This document shows positions 9,858 to 19,372 of a stretch of DNA of 46,387 nt, in pieces. This DNA is from an uncultured Rhodospirillales bacterium (GTDB taxonomy: Bacteria > Pseudomonadota > Alphaproteobacteria > Azospirillales > Azospirillaceae), in assembly GCA_903920145.1 (NCBI GenBank), contig CAIXKV010000140.1, positions 1-46,387 of the forward strand, in the 5' to 3' direction. Position 1 is the first letter of the stretch; each line of letters starts with the position of its first letter. Made by a program: the position numbers and the translations under genes. The notes beneath the pieces are model-generated. The model was not told the origin of the DNA, did not search any database, and worked only from the letters and a program-made list of their open reading frames with translations.

Positions 9858-10901
9858 TCAAGAGGAAACCTCACCTGATCCCAGCCTGTGCTTGTAAAGC
9901 AGGCGGCGAAACTGGTGATAGCCTAGGCCCAGGCCGGCTGCCGCTTGCTTTTGGTTGAAGCGGTGGTCGGCTAAGGCTGTTTCCAGAAGCCTGCGCTCGA
10001 AGGCTCGCACTTGGCTTTCGAAATCGTTGGTGCTCGTGGCTGGGGACACTGCCGATTGGGGGGGAGTCGAGTTGGCAAGGGCTGGCGTGATGGCGTCGGC
10101 GAGAAGGGGCTGCGGTCGAAATGGTGAGGCAAACGGGTCAAACGTAATTTCGCTGACCGGCCCGGCGAGGTCGCGGCGACGGTGGACTGAGCGCTCTACG
10201 ACATTTTTCAGCTCTCGGATATTGCCCGGCCAGGGATAAGCCTGGAGTTGGGCCAGCGCCTCGGTGGTAAAACCGGGAAAGAAGGGGTGTTCTAACCGCC
10301 GGCTCATGCTCACCGCGAAATGATTCGCCAGAACCGGGATATCTTCGGGTCGGCAACGGAGCGGTGGCAGAGTCACGACTTCGAAGGCCAGTCGATCGAG
10401 CAGATCGGCTCGGAACCGGCCCGCAGAGGATAGGCTTGGTAAATCGGCGTTGGTGGCACCGATCACTCGAACGTCGCAAGCGAGGGTTTGACTCCCGCCA
10501 ACCCGTTCAAATTCCCCATATTCCACAGCCCGCAACAGCTTTTCCTGAACCGCCAGCGAACAATGGGCGATTTCGTCGAGAAACAAACTGCCGCCCTGGG
10601 CCAGCTCAAAGCGGCCAAGGCGGCGGCGCGTGGCGCCGGTAAAAGCTCCGGCCTCGTGACCGAAGAGTTCGGACTCCAACAGGCTTTCAGCCAGAGCTGC
10701 GCAGTTCAGTTTAACCAAAGGCCGATCCCAGCGCCGGGAGAGAAAATGCAGCCGGGCCGCCACCAGTTCTTTGCCGGTGCCGCGCTCGCCGATCACCAAC
10801 ACGGGCCGATCCAGGGGGGCCAATCGCGACACCATGTCCAGCATGCCCAGGAATGAGGGCGATTCTCCGACCAGGGGGGGCAAAACTCCGGCTTCAGGCA
10901 T
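9858..10901 (-). CDS. pspF: Psp operon transcriptional activator PspF (sigma-54-dependent)
   Basis: AAA+ enhancer-binding protein that activates the phage-shock operon with sigma-54 and is held inactive by PspA. Like classical PspF it lacks an N-terminal receiver domain: the AAA+ domain begins almost at the N-terminus. Visible: Walker A GERGTGKE, the sigma-54-contacting loop GAFTGA, Walker B GGSLFLDEI, and a C-terminal Fis-type helix-turn-helix (NQKQAAAGLGLGYHQFRRLL). I take ATG 10901 (347 residues, GGAA eleven bases upstream) over a TTG at 10928. It is divergent from pspABC, the usual arrangement, and shares the 302-base control region with it. Confidence 0.94.
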   Translation of the reverse strand: MPEAGVLPPLVGESPSFLGMLDMVSRLAPLDRPVLVIGERGTGKELVAARLHFLSRRWDRPLVKLNCAALAESLLESELFGHEAGAFTGATRRRLGRFELAQGGSLFLDEIAHCSLAVQEKLLRAVEYGEFERVGGSQTLACDVRVIGATNADLPSLSSAGRFRADLLDRLAFEVVTLPPLRCRPEDIPVLANHFAVSMSRRLEHPFFPGFTTEALAQLQAYPWPGNIRELKNVVERSVHRRRDLAGPVSEITFDPFASPFRPQPLLADAITPALANSTPPQSAVSPATSTNDFESQVRAFERRLLETALADHRFNQKQAAAGLGLGYHQFRRLLYKHRLGSGEVSS

Positions 10902-11037
10902 CAGAGCAATTCCATATCCGCGAGACAATAGCGATAAACGCTAAAGATAGCCTAAAATCGCTATCAAGCGGGAAGGGGGACGTCAATCCCATTCGGAAAA
11001 ATCTTTTCATATCATAATATTAGCCGATGCTATGCTG

Positions 11038-11054
11038 TTGGCATAACCATTGCG
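11038..11054 (+). promoter_or_regulatory. Sigma-54 (-24/-12) promoter of pspABC
   Basis: TTGGCATAACCATTGCG matches the sigma-54 consensus (TGGCAC-N5-TTGC) with the GG and GC doublets exactly 12 bases apart. Transcription would start near 11065, about 140 bases before pspA. The flanking 10902-11037 region is AT-rich and should hold the PspF enhancer sites, but I could not define them. Confidence 0.8.
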
Positions 11055-11203
11055 ATATCATTGCAATTGTCTGATCTAAGCGTCTGGTGGGTTGCGTCAG
11101 GCTGTTTGACAGGAATGCAGGCCTCTCTTGCCCGTGCTTCCACTTTTCAATTTAGCCGATGCGGCCCACGAGAGTTCATCACCGCACCTTCAGGGGGACC
11201 ATC

Positions 11204-11881
11204 ATGGGTATCTTTTCTCGTCTATCGGACATCATCAACGCGAACTTTAATGCGTTGCTGGACCGGGCCGAAGACCCGCATAAGCTGATTCGCCTGATCA
11301 TTCAGGAAATGGAAGACACGTTGGTTGAGGTTCGCTCGTCCACGGTCCAGATCATCGCGGAAAAGAAGGAGATCGAACGCAAGATCGCCAATGTTCGCCG
11401 AGACTGCGACGATTGGGCTGGAAAAGCCGAGGTTGCGCTGATTCGTGGGCGTGAGGATTTGGCCAAAGCCGCATTGGCTGCTAAAAATAAGGCTGCCGAG
11501 GTCGCCGAGGCTATGGAAGCCGATTTAGCGCCCTTGAACGAGGCGTTGGCTAAGGCCGATGCCGATATTCGAAGCCTGCAAACGAAACTGACCGATGCCC
11601 GAAATCGCGAGCAGACTATTGCCGCCCGTCAGCAATCGGCGGTTAATCGGATCAAGGTTCGGGATAAGCTCCATGATAGCCGGATCACCAACGCGTTCCA
11701 GAGATTCGAACAGGTCGAACGCGGTCTTGACGAATTGGAAGGCAAAGCCGACTCCTATGATATGGGTCGGGGGAAGTCCTTGACCGACCAGATCAACGAG
11801 CTGGTCACAGATGACAAAGTAGATCGCGAACTGGCCGAGATGAAGGCTCGGTTGGCTGCCAGAGGCTTGGGCAGCAAATAA
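11204..11881 (+). CDS. pspA: Phage shock protein A (PspA/IM30 family)
   Basis: Peripheral inner-membrane protein of the ESCRT-III-like PspA/Vipp1 family; it binds stressed membranes and, when free, inhibits PspF. The first residues MGIFSRLSDIINANFNALLD form the family's amphipathic membrane helix, followed by AEDPHKLIRLIIQEMEDTL. The rest is a long coiled coil (residues about 25-185). At 225 residues it equals typical PspA. The start ATG at 11204 has GGGGGA just upstream; an in-frame extension to 11159 is not needed. It is the first gene after the sigma-54 promoter and is followed 27 bases later by pspB. Confidence 0.95.
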   Translation: MGIFSRLSDIINANFNALLDRAEDPHKLIRLIIQEMEDTLVEVRSSTVQIIAEKKEIERKIANVRRDCDDWAGKAEVALIRGREDLAKAALAAKNKAAEVAEAMEADLAPLNEALAKADADIRSLQTKLTDARNREQTIAARQQSAVNRIKVRDKLHDSRITNAFQRFEQVERGLDELEGKADSYDMGRGKSLTDQINELVTDDKVDRELAEMKARLAARGLGSK

Positions 11882-11908
11882 CGGCAGCATGAGGAGGGGG
11901 AGGGGGGG

Positions 11909-12136
11909 ATGAACGAGGTTGGTGTCGTTATTGTGGTGCTGGTTCTGGTCTTCGTTCTGCCATTGTGGATTGTGCTCCACTATGTTACCCGTTGGAGGAG
12001 CAATCGCTCTTTGTCAGCAGAAGATGGGCGCATGCTGGGAGAGTTATGGGAAAATGCCGAGCGCATGGAAAGTAGAATTCATGCTCTTGAGCGTATTTTA
12101 GACAATGAAGCGCCTGGATGGCGTAATAAGCGTTGA
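11909..12136 (+). CDS. pspB: Phage shock protein B
   Basis: Small inner-membrane protein that works with PspC to sense envelope stress and release PspA from PspF. One membrane segment (VGVVIVVLVLVFVLPLWIVL, residues 4-23) is followed by HYVTRW and a cytoplasmic helix ending ESRIHALERILDNEAPGWRN, which closely parallels enterobacterial PspB. Its 75 residues match the family. A strong GAGGAGGGGGAGG ribosome site precedes ATG. Its stop codon overlaps the first hairpin of the dispersed repeat copy that separates it from pspC. Confidence 0.93.
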   Translation: MNEVGVVIVVLVLVFVLPLWIVLHYVTRWRSNRSLSAEDGRMLGELWENAERMESRIHALERILDNEAPGWRNKR

Positions 12137-12267
12137 TGTTAACATATCAAGATTGCCTTCAGACGCTAGGCGGGCGCATCCGCGCCCTTGGCTTCGCGTC
12201 CACGAGGACGCGGGGCCGCCGTCGCGGCCCGATACCGGCGATGTGTCAGTATCAGGGCTCGCCGGTA
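12133..12267 (+). repeat. Dispersed hairpin-chain repeat, full copy inside the psp operon
   Basis: From about 12155 to 12267 this copy is nearly identical to the inverse complement of 46250-46366, with two or three base changes in the first 20 bases. Hairpins in order: a decayed H1 (TTGAT at 12133-12137 with ATCAA at 12146-12150, overlapping the pspB stop), H2 (GGGCGC/GCGCCC), H3 (CGCGTCC/GGACGCG), H4 (GGGCCGC/GCGGCCC) and H5 (TACCGGCGA/TCGCCGGTA with a 17-base loop). It would be transcribed between pspB and pspC, and ends 51 bases before pspC. Confidence 0.88.
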
Positions 12268-12318
12268 CATCGTTACGACTTGCCGGTATCGTATTGTCTT
12301 TGAGAGAGAGCCCCCGAG

Positions 12319-12714
12319 ATGCGTCCACGCCCCTCCTTTAGCGCTTCCCCTCCGCGTCGGCTTTATCGTGATCCGGCGGCGGGAAAACTGTTTGGCGTTT
12401 GCGCTGGCCTCGCCAGTTTCCTGGGAGTTGATCCAGGATTGGTGCGGATCGCCATGGTGGTTGGCTTAATCTTCTTATCCGCCCCGGTTTTGATCGGCTA
12501 TGGGCTGGCGGCTTTGATTTTGCCTGCCCGGCCTCCGGAGTCGTACCCGTCGATCCATGACGAAGAGTTTCGGCGCCATGCCGCCGACCAGCCTCGGGTT
12601 ACGTTGGATGGGGTTCGGCAACGGTTCGGGGACTTGGAACAGCGGGTGCGCGCTTTGGAATCCCATGTCAGTGGCCAGGAATTTCTTCTGAGCCGGGAGA
12701 TTCGTAATCTTTAA
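12319..12714 (+). CDS. pspC: Phage shock protein C (PspC domain)
   Basis: Inner-membrane partner of PspB in the stress-sensing complex. The PspC domain is clear: RRLYRDPAAGKLFGVCAGLA (13-32), SFLGVDPGLVRIAMVVGLIF, then a hydrophobic segment (SAPVLIGYGLAALILP). The C-terminal half is a predicted coiled coil (GVRQRFGDLEQRVRALESHV). Its 131 residues match the family. It starts at ATG 12319 with a GAGAG ribosome site. The 182-base distance from pspB, caused by the repeat copy, is unusual for this operon. It converges on the chemoreceptor gene. Confidence 0.92.
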   Translation: MRPRPSFSASPPRRLYRDPAAGKLFGVCAGLASFLGVDPGLVRIAMVVGLIFLSAPVLIGYGLAALILPARPPESYPSIHDEEFRRHAADQPRVTLDGVRQRFGDLEQRVRALESHVSGQEFLLSREIRNL

Positions 12715-12766
12715 TCCGCCGTTTTTTGGCTTTCGCGGGGCCAATTGGTTCTTTACATGGTGTGGT

Positions 12767-15349
12767 TTAATAATGTTGATCAAGCTTAAACGCCGTCATC
12801 AAGGTCCGCAATCCTGCAGCCTGGTTGTCTAGCTCGCCTGCTGCCGCTGTGGTTTGTTCGACCAAGGCCGCATTTTTCTGAGTCACTTCGTCCATTTGCG
12901 CCACCATCTTATTAATTTCGTCCAGAGCGATGGTCTGTTCGCGACTGGCACCGGCGATGTCGGTGATCAAGGCAGCCACGTCGCGCACTCCGTTGACAAT
13001 CCCGGTCAAGGCTTCTCCGGCTTCACGAACCAAAGTCACCCCATCGCGCACATGATCGTCGCTCTGGAGGATTAACCCTTTGATTTCCTTGCTGGCTTCG
13101 GCAGAACGGCGAGCCAGCAAGCGGACTTCCTGCGCCACCACCGCAAATCCTTTGCCGGCATCACCGGCTCGAGCCGCCTCAATCGCTGCATTTAAGGCCA
13201 ATAGATTGGTCTGGAAGGCAATTTCATCGATAACCGAGATGATGTCGATGATTCGTCGGGATGAAGTCTCGATTCGCCGCATGGCTTCGACGGCAGCTTC
13301 GGCAACCGTGCCGCCATTCTGGGCCGCCGTTTGGGCGGTGATGGCCACCTCGCGGGCGTGGATGGCGTTCTCGGCATTGGAGCGAACCGTGCCAGCCAAT
13401 TGCTCCATGGCTGCTGCCGTTTGTTCCAAGCTGGACGCCTGCTGTTCGGTGCGCTCGGCCAAATCTCCCGACCCCGCCGAAATCTCCGCCGAAGCCGTTC
13501 CGATATCATGAGCAGCGGCCATGATGCGCCCCACCACGTCGGTTAATTGTCCAGCAGTGTGGTTGGCATCATCCTTGATTTGACCGAATTTACCTTGAAA
13601 ATCCCCAACGATACGTGCGCTGAGGGTTCCTGCGGCCAGTAGCTCTAGAAAGGTTGCGATTTCATCAAGTGATTGACTCACGGTTGCGCTTAATGTATTG
13701 ACGCCTTCGGCAACGCGCTGGGCAAAGCCTTCTTTATCCGTTAAATCGATGCGCCGCGACAGATCACCCGCTACAGCGCAATCAACCATCGAGGTTATTT
13801 CCTCTTGGATGGTAAGCTCTTGGGTAATATCGCGCCACTCAACGACAGTTCCCAGCCGGATGACTTCACGATTGATAACGGGCGTGGCTACTAGGGAGAA
13901 GTTGCGCACACCGATTTGAACCCGGCTGTGATAGGGCTCCCGAATGGTGGCGAGGCGCTGCCGAATAGCCTGGGGATCCCGATGAAAGCGGTCGATGCTG
14001 CCTCCCAAAAGGGCATCAACGCTGAATCCGGGCATTTGGCGGCGGATATCCGCCTCGGCGCGCCGGAACATGGTTCGGACGGCTTCATTCATATAGATAA
14101 TGGTACCCTCAGGATCGGCCATCATTGCGTTGGCCGATACGCTATCGAGAGCGGTTTTGATCCGGGTGGCGGAAACTCCGGCTTCGTGAATCAGCTTGAT
14201 GGCCCGCGCCAAGTCGCCAATCTGGTCGTGTCGCTCCAGACCCGGTATCGTCATGGACGTATCCCCCGCCGCGATGCGGGTGGTGGCTTCGGTTAAACCG
14301 CCAATAATACGCATCATCATCCGCATAACCACCCCGCCGATTAGCAGCGCCACCAGCGCCACCAGGATGGTTAGAATTGTAACCGCCAGAAATTGCTCTT
14401 GGGCGTGCGTTGCCCGGCTCTGCGCTTGGGCCATCAGGTTGGCAGCCAAGCCGTCTTCCACTTGCTTCATCTGTTCGATGCGATTGGTGGTCGCCTGGAA
14501 CCAAGTCGCCGCCGACACGCCTTCGGATATTCCCCCAACACCAGCCGCGTAGGCGACCTTTCGGAGTTTTTGGACCTCTTGCAGCGCGAGCCCCTCAGGG
14601 CCCTGATCCAGTTTTGCGATAACCTCTGGGGACGCGATTCCACGTAAGATTGAGAAAAACGTGTCTTGGGCTGCGGCTAGGGCAATAAACCGTTGGTATA
14701 ATCCGTCATCGAATTTTCCGACCGCAAAGCCCGCCGAACCGATGGCTCGTTCCTGGCCAGCTCGCTCTTTGCCCTGCATTAAGGCAATATAGGCCGAGAG
14801 TGTGGCCTCAATCGCTGCGTCATTGGTGGCGTGAGCGATCTCGTAAGAGGAGTCAAGCAAACCGCCAATCATGTCAGTGAAGATTTGAATAACCTGCGCC
14901 CTGTCAGGTGATGTGGCGGTCACCCCGCCCAAAGTCAGACGATCGATGCCGTGTCGAGTTTCATCGAGCTGATCCAAGGCCGCAACTGCCGTGCCAATTT
15001 GGGCCAGGAAGCCGGAAAAGCGGGGATTTTGGCCCAGATCCCGAAGCGCCGAAATCAGGGCCTCGGTTGCCGCCTTGGATCGTTGCCGCTGTTCCATCAC
15101 ATTTTGGCGAGCCTGTTGACGGCCATTGGCCAGAAACAAAGACGACAGGCCGCGTTCCTTCTGGAGTTCATGGACCAGCGTGCTGACTTTGGTGGTGGCC
15201 GTCGCGACGGCCACCAATTCGGCGTTTTCTCGCATGACCTGCCAGCGTTCGGTCACCATCAGGCTCGAGATACCAATCAAAGCCGCTATCGATACCAAAA
15301 TAGCGGTGAAGACCTGCTGGCGAATCGGCCATTGCGATATCAAAGACAT
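12767..15349 (-). CDS. Methyl-accepting chemotaxis protein with NIT sensor, HAMP and PAS domains
   Basis: Chemoreceptor of 860 residues. A first membrane helix (about 12-32) precedes a periplasmic NIT (nitrate/nitrite-sensing) domain with the family signature [17 protein letters not shown] (56-72); a second membrane helix ([20 protein letters not shown]) follows near residue 330. Then come HAMP, a PAS domain ([20 protein letters not shown], '[17 protein letters not shown]'), a second HAMP-like linker ([14 protein letters not shown]) and a C-terminal signalling domain with the hairpin tip [33 protein letters not shown]. No C-terminal CheR-binding pentapeptide is seen. Nitrate or nitrite as ligand is inferred from the domain, and fits the hcp locus in the same window. 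Confidence 0.92.
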   Translation of the reverse strand: MSLISQWPIRQQVFTAILVSIAALIGISSLMVTERWQVMRENAELVAVATATTKVSTLVHELQKERGLSSLFLANGRQQARQNVMEQRQRSKAATEALISALRDLGQNPRFSGFLAQIGTAVAALDQLDETRHGIDRLTLGGVTATSPDRAQVIQIFTDMIGGLLDSSYEIAHATNDAAIEATLSAYIALMQGKERAGQERAIGSAGFAVGKFDDGLYQRFIALAAAQDTFFSILRGIASPEVIAKLDQGPEGLALQEVQKLRKVAYAAGVGGISEGVSAATWFQATTNRIEQMKQVEDGLAANLMAQAQSRATHAQEQFLAVTILTILVALVALLIGGVVMRMMMRIIGGLTEATTRIAAGDTSMTIPGLERHDQIGDLARAIKLIHEAGVSATRIKTALDSVSANAMMADPEGTIIYMNEAVRTMFRRAEADIRRQMPGFSVDALLGGSIDRFHRDPQAIRQRLATIREPYHSRVQIGVRNFSLVATPVINREVIRLGTVVEWRDITQELTIQEEITSMVDCAVAGDLSRRIDLTDKEGFAQRVAEGVNTLSATVSQSLDEIATFLELLAAGTLSARIVGDFQGKFGQIKDDANHTAGQLTDVVGRIMAAAHDIGTASAEISAGSGDLAERTEQQASSLEQTAAAMEQLAGTVRSNAENAIHAREVAITAQTAAQNGGTVAEAAVEAMRRIETSSRRIIDIISVIDEIAFQTNLLALNAAIEAARAGDAGKGFAVVAQEVRLLARRSAEASKEIKGLILQSDDHVRDGVTLVREAGEALTGIVNGVRDVAALITDIAGASREQTIALDEINKMVAQMDEVTQKNAALVEQTTAAAGELDNQAAGLRTLMTAFKLDQHY

Positions 15350-15394
15350 GAGCCTCTCCTGCTAATAATTTTCTTTTCAGAATTTTTATATTAT

Positions 15395-16417
15395 TTATCT
15401 GTTATTTACATTAAGACTTAGTATCTCATCATGCTGGCGCGGCGATAGCGACCAGGCTACAGCGTCGGCCAAAGCGTCGTGAGCTGGGCGGTGATGGTAG
15501 CCAAGCTCGCGCTCGGCTTTGGCTGTACTGAAGAACATCTTCTTGCGGGCCATTTTGGCGCCGTCCACCGTCAGCTGAGGATCCGTAGCGCCGGTCAGAC
15601 GGGTCCAGGCTTCCATGATATAGGCCAGCGGCAGAATCAGGTTGTGAGGCAGGCTGATGGAAGGCGGGCGACGGTTCGTCAAGGCGGCTATGGTTGCGAG
15701 AATCTCCCGAAGCGTGAGGTCATCCCCTCCCAGAATATAACGCTCGCCAATCCGGCCCCGATGAAACGCCAGCAAATGCCCTGCGGCCACGTCGTCCACA
15801 TGAACGATGTTCAAGCCGGTATCGACATAGGCTGGCATGCGTCCCGTGGCCGCATCGGCAATCAACCGGCCTGTTGGAGTGGGTTTAATGTCGCGCGGGC
15901 CAACGGGTGTCGAAGGATTGACGATCACGACGGGGAGTCCTTGTTCCTCCACCAATCGTCGAACCTCGGCTTCGGCCAGGAACTTAGACCGCTTGTAGTG
16001 GCCTACCATGTCGTCCAGCGTGACCGGAGTTGCCTCGTCAGAGGGAAGGCCGTCAGACCGGATGCCAAGAGTGGCGACGCTGCTGGTGTAAACAATCCGC
16101 TGAATCCCAGCCTCCAGGGCGGCCAGCATCAAGTCGCGGGTGCCTTCGACATTGACCCGGTAGATGCTATCGGGATTGGGAATCCAGATGCGATAATCGG
16201 CTGCGACGTGAAAGAGCGCCTGACAACCAGCCAGTGCCGAGGCCAAAGAGGCCCGATCAGTGAGATCACCTTCGGCGATTTCAACCGCCAAGCCGGTTAT
16301 GTTGCTCCGGTCGCTTGAAGGGCGCGCCAATACACGCACCGTATCGCCCGCCGCCAATAGATGACGAACGACGGCAGCCCCGACAAAGCCAGTGGCACCC
16401 GTAACCAGCGTGGTCAA
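15395..16417 (-). CDS. hpnA: Hopanoid-associated sugar epimerase HpnA
   Basis: NAD-dependent extended SDR of the HpnA family, placed with hopanoid gene sets in many alphaproteobacteria and thought to act on hopanoid head-group sugars. Seen: the Rossmann motif GATGFVG (7-13), the FHVAADYRIW signature typical of HpnA and dihydroflavonol-reductase-like proteins, and the catalytic YKRSK (YxxxK). Its 340 residues are normal. The ATG at 16417 overlaps the cheW stop by four bases (ATGA), so it is translationally coupled to cheW, an odd pairing of a lipid-sugar enzyme with a chemotaxis adaptor. No other hopanoid genes are nearby. Confidence 0.88.
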   Translation of the reverse strand: MTTLVTGATGFVGAAVVRHLLAAGDTVRVLARPSSDRSNITGLAVEIAEGDLTDRASLASALAGCQALFHVAADYRIWIPNPDSIYRVNVEGTRDLMLAALEAGIQRIVYTSSVATLGIRSDGLPSDEATPVTLDDMVGHYKRSKFLAEAEVRRLVEEQGLPVVIVNPSTPVGPRDIKPTPTGRLIADAATGRMPAYVDTGLNIVHVDDVAAGHLLAFHRGRIGERYILGGDDLTLREILATIAALTNRRPPSISLPHNLILPLAYIMEAWTRLTGATDPQLTVDGAKMARKKMFFSTAKAERELGYHHRPAHDALADAVAWSLSPRQHDEILSLNVNNR

Positions 16418-16974
16418 GACTCGCTCCTTTTTGGTGGTAAAGCCGATGCGTCGTTGATCAGGCTACTCGTCCTATAAGCCGATGGGCCCAAGAGCGCGAT
16501 CATCCGATCCTCGGGAGTATAGAGGCTATCAATATAGCCACTATTGAGGGCATTATGCAATATTTCTGGGGCATGTTTGATTTCATGATGAGAAATCAAA
16601 ACAATGTCCGAAATGGCATCAACCAAAATTCCCCTGAGATCGTGGTTGCTGCCGACGATGATCACCACATGCGTCGGTGTGGCTTGAGTCCTAGTCCCAC
16701 CGAAGCGAATCCGCAGATCAACAATCGGAATCACCGCCCCTCGTAGATTAATCATACCGCGAATATCTAGGGGAAGGTTAGGAATTTTACTTTCCTGAGT
16801 CCAACCGCGAATGTCCCGGACATTGGTGATTTTGAGCCCGTATTCCTGCTCGTCGATGGTAAAGATAATATATTCACCGATATTTGAGTCGGCTAAATCT
16901 AGATTAGTAGTAGGTGGATGGAGAATTGTGCTGGCGCGCAAAGCCGGAATGTCAGCGGATATCAGACTAGCCAA
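16414..16974 (-). CDS. cheW: Chemotaxis coupling protein CheW
   Basis: Scaffold linking chemoreceptors to CheA. The domain begins at EYIIFTIDEQEYGLKITNVRDI and includes the receptor-binding signature LPLDIRGMINLRGAVIPIVDLRIRFG, then VVIIVGSNHDLRGILVDAISDI. At 186 residues it is longer than a minimal CheW owing to a 33-residue N-terminal extension and a short tail. It is isolated from a main che operon but sits between two chemoreceptor genes on the same strand, which suggests it serves them. It overlaps hpnA by four bases. Confidence 0.9.
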   Translation of the reverse strand: MASLISADIPALRASTILHPPTTNLDLADSNIGEYIIFTIDEQEYGLKITNVRDIRGWTQESKIPNLPLDIRGMINLRGAVIPIVDLRIRFGGTRTQATPTHVVIIVGSNHDLRGILVDAISDIVLISHHEIKHAPEILHNALNSGYIDSLYTPEDRMIALLGPSAYRTSSLINDASALPPKRSES

Positions 16975-17069
16975 GACAAAGATACCTTTCGCAGAGTGAA
17001 AATGAGGATCAAAAAATCTCTATTTAGTTTATAGTACCCATTTATTCCATGCTTACTGACGCGTAAGAT

Positions 17070-17095
17070 AGGATAAATCCTTCAGGATTTATCCT
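17070..17095. terminator. Perfect 11-bp hairpin downstream of the second chemoreceptor
   Basis: AGGATAAATCC and GGATTTATCCT pair around TTCA. It lies about 100 bases past the 17199 stop on the minus strand and has no T-run, so a terminator role is only likely. The 16975-17198 gap otherwise holds a second imperfect inverted repeat at 17126-17144 and the cheW leader. Confidence 0.45.
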
Positions 17096-17198
17096 GACTT
17101 CGCGAAAAATCTGCTACCCTTTCAAACCCAGAAAATTTCCGGGTGAAGAATCTGAACTATATCTAGGCTTAGGCTAAATCATACTCTTTCATAATAAA

Positions 17199-19295
17199 TC
17201 ATTTTTCAAGAATGAAAAACATTATCCTTTGCTCGACATCGGAAGTTTGTTCAGCCATAGACTGTGCAGCAGCAGTCGTTTCTTCCACCAATGCTGCATT
17301 TTTTTGAGTGGTTTCATCCATCGAAGAAACCGCAGCATTGATTTCTTCAAGGGCGCTAGCCTGCTCGATACTGCTATTGGCAATCTCGCCAACCAGAACT
17401 GAGACCTGCTGGACTCCTTGAACAATCCCGGTCAGAGAGGTGCCGGCTTTTTTAACCAGTTCGACGCCATGTTGAACTTGATTGTCGCTATTAAGAATAA
17501 GTGTTTTGATCTCTTTAGATGCTTGGGCCGAGCGTTGGGCCAATACACGCACTTCTTGCGCCACCACGGCAAACCCTTTTCCGGCTTCGCCGGCGCGTGC
17601 CGCCTCGACAGCCGCGTTCAGGGCTAATAGGTTGGTTTGAAACGCAATTTCGTCGATAACGCCGATAATATCGGTGATCTTGCGACTGGCCTCGGCAATC
17701 CTCTTCATGGCATCAATCGCTGAATGTGCCACTACGCCGCCTTGTTCCGCCGCCTTTCGGGCGTCTAGGACCATGGCGTTAGCCCGCTGGGCGTTGTTGG
17801 CACTGGTGCGAACCGTGGCACCCAATTCTTCCAATGAAGCCGCCGTTTGCTCTAGACTCGAGGTTTGTTCTTCCGTGCGTTCGGACAAATCGACACTGCC
17901 AGCCGAGACCTGATTCGCGGCTGCGGAAATTTGTTCGATAGCTTCGCGAATCCCGCCAACCAGATCTGCCAGCGTATCACTGGTGGTATTAAACTCATTT
18001 TTTAATTTTTGATAGGCACCCTGGTAATTCTGATCGATGCGTTGGGTCAGATCACCATTCGCCAATGCCGTTGCCATGATCGTCAAGTCACCAATAATCG
18101 CTTCCACGGTTTCAGCCAACCGATTGATATGTTGACTCATAGATAACAAAATTCCGTCGCGGCCTTCTGTGTTCATCCGCCGGGATAGATCACCAGCAAT
18201 AAAAGATTCGACTAAATCAGAGATTTCTTGGCCGACCTCGTGTTCGCGTTCGCGCACGGCCTGTTCCATACGTCGTTGATTCTCAATACGCCCTTGCTCC
18301 TGTGCCAAAGTTAGGCGGCGCCCTTCCAAGGCATTGTCTTTAAAAACGACTAAGGCTTCGGCCATCAAACCGATCTCATCACCGCGCTTGAGCACCGGCA
18401 CATCGGCTTCCAAATCTCCACCGGCAAGCTTTTGCATGGCATAGATCATGCGGCGCAAAGGGCGGGCCAAGCCCGCAACCGCAAACCAAAGAGCCAGTGC
18501 AATCAAGCCCAAGAGGCCAACCGCCAAAATAAGATAAGTTTGATGCAGCATTTCTGTAATGGCTTGAAAAGTATGGCGAGTCAGTTGAGCTTTATCAGCT
18601 TTCTGCTTTTTCAGAACCTTATCAGCGAGATCTGAGGCTGCAACCGAAGTTTTTTTCAAGGCTTCATTGAAAGCATGAATGCGCTCTAATTCCTCATAGA
18701 TATAATTAGACGTGGCCTCGGTGAATTGTGATTTTCGAATTAATTGAATGGTCGCGTCATTCGCGGTACTAAATAATTTATAAACATTAGCCAAGCTTTG
18801 TCCTGAGCGGACCATAATATTAAAAATTTTAGTGCTGGATGTAATCAATGATCCATCATCAGCTTGGATTCCTGTAGTCGTGTTGGTTTGGCTTTCTGAA
18901 ATAAATCCACCGGCAAGTAATGCAACTTTTAAGGCCTCCAAATGGCTGGAAAACTGCCCTAGATTGATACGAATTTTCTCCCGCGCAGCCAGTGTTTTTG
19001 CTGCACCTTCTGGGTCTTCGGCTAAAATAGAAGCTTGATGGCTTTCCATCACAGCATTAGTGGCTAGAATAATGTCCATAATATCGCCTTGAATATCGGC
19101 ATTAGCCTGTCCAACAGCATTTATTTTCTCCGAAAGTTGATCTCGAATATCAGACGTACTTTTGAATAAATCAGATATACTATTCAAATTAAATAGACTC
19201 ACGAATCCTAAAATGATCAACGGCGTTACCGCGACGGCAATAACTTTGATACCGATACCGATGCCGAGTCCTTGGGCGCGTTGCGTATTGGCCAT
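17199..19295 (-). CDS. Methyl-accepting chemotaxis protein with helical-bundle sensor
   Basis: Chemoreceptor of 698 residues from ATG 19295 (GGAGATAGAATAACG upstream gives a good ribosome site; an in-frame extension to 19334 is weaker and runs into a terminator). A membrane helix near the N-terminus ([20 protein letters not shown]) precedes a periplasmic helical domain, and a second membrane helix ([20 protein letters not shown]) precedes HAMP. The signalling tip [33 protein letters not shown] is intact. The sensor region is visibly more AT-rich than the signalling domain. The ligand is unknown. It is preceded on the same strand by the secreted tandem-module protein, with a strong terminator between. 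Confidence 0.9.
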   Translation of the reverse strand: MANTQRAQGLGIGIGIKVIAVAVTPLIILGFVSLFNLNSISDLFKSTSDIRDQLSEKINAVGQANADIQGDIMDIILATNAVMESHQASILAEDPEGAAKTLAAREKIRINLGQFSSHLEALKVALLAGGFISESQTNTTTGIQADDGSLITSSTKIFNIMVRSGQSLANVYKLFSTANDATIQLIRKSQFTEATSNYIYEELERIHAFNEALKKTSVAASDLADKVLKKQKADKAQLTRHTFQAITEMLHQTYLILAVGLLGLIALALWFAVAGLARPLRRMIYAMQKLAGGDLEADVPVLKRGDEIGLMAEALVVFKDNALEGRRLTLAQEQGRIENQRRMEQAVREREHEVGQEISDLVESFIAGDLSRRMNTEGRDGILLSMSQHINRLAETVEAIIGDLTIMATALANGDLTQRIDQNYQGAYQKLKNEFNTTSDTLADLVGGIREAIEQISAAANQVSAGSVDLSERTEEQTSSLEQTAASLEELGATVRTSANNAQRANAMVLDARKAAEQGGVVAHSAIDAMKRIAEASRKITDIIGVIDEIAFQTNLLALNAAVEAARAGEAGKGFAVVAQEVRVLAQRSAQASKEIKTLILNSDNQVQHGVELVKKAGTSLTGIVQGVQQVSVLVGEIANSSIEQASALEEINAAVSSMDETTQKNAALVEETTAAAQSMAEQTSDVEQRIMFFILEK

Positions 19296-19332
19296 CGTTA
19301 TTCTATCTCCACTATGGGCATCAAAACATAAC

Positions 19333-19368
19333 AAAGGCCCGAATCGGGTCAGGACGATTCGGGCCTTT
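19333..19368 (-). terminator. Strong hairpin terminator between module protein and chemoreceptor
   Basis: A perfect 14-bp stem, AAAGGCCCGAATCG paired with CGATTCGGGCCTTT around an eight-base loop, lies four bases past the 19373 stop codon. The stem's A/T ends let it act in either direction. It should isolate the 19373-20326 gene from the receptor gene. Confidence 0.75.
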
Positions 19369-19372
19369 GAGA

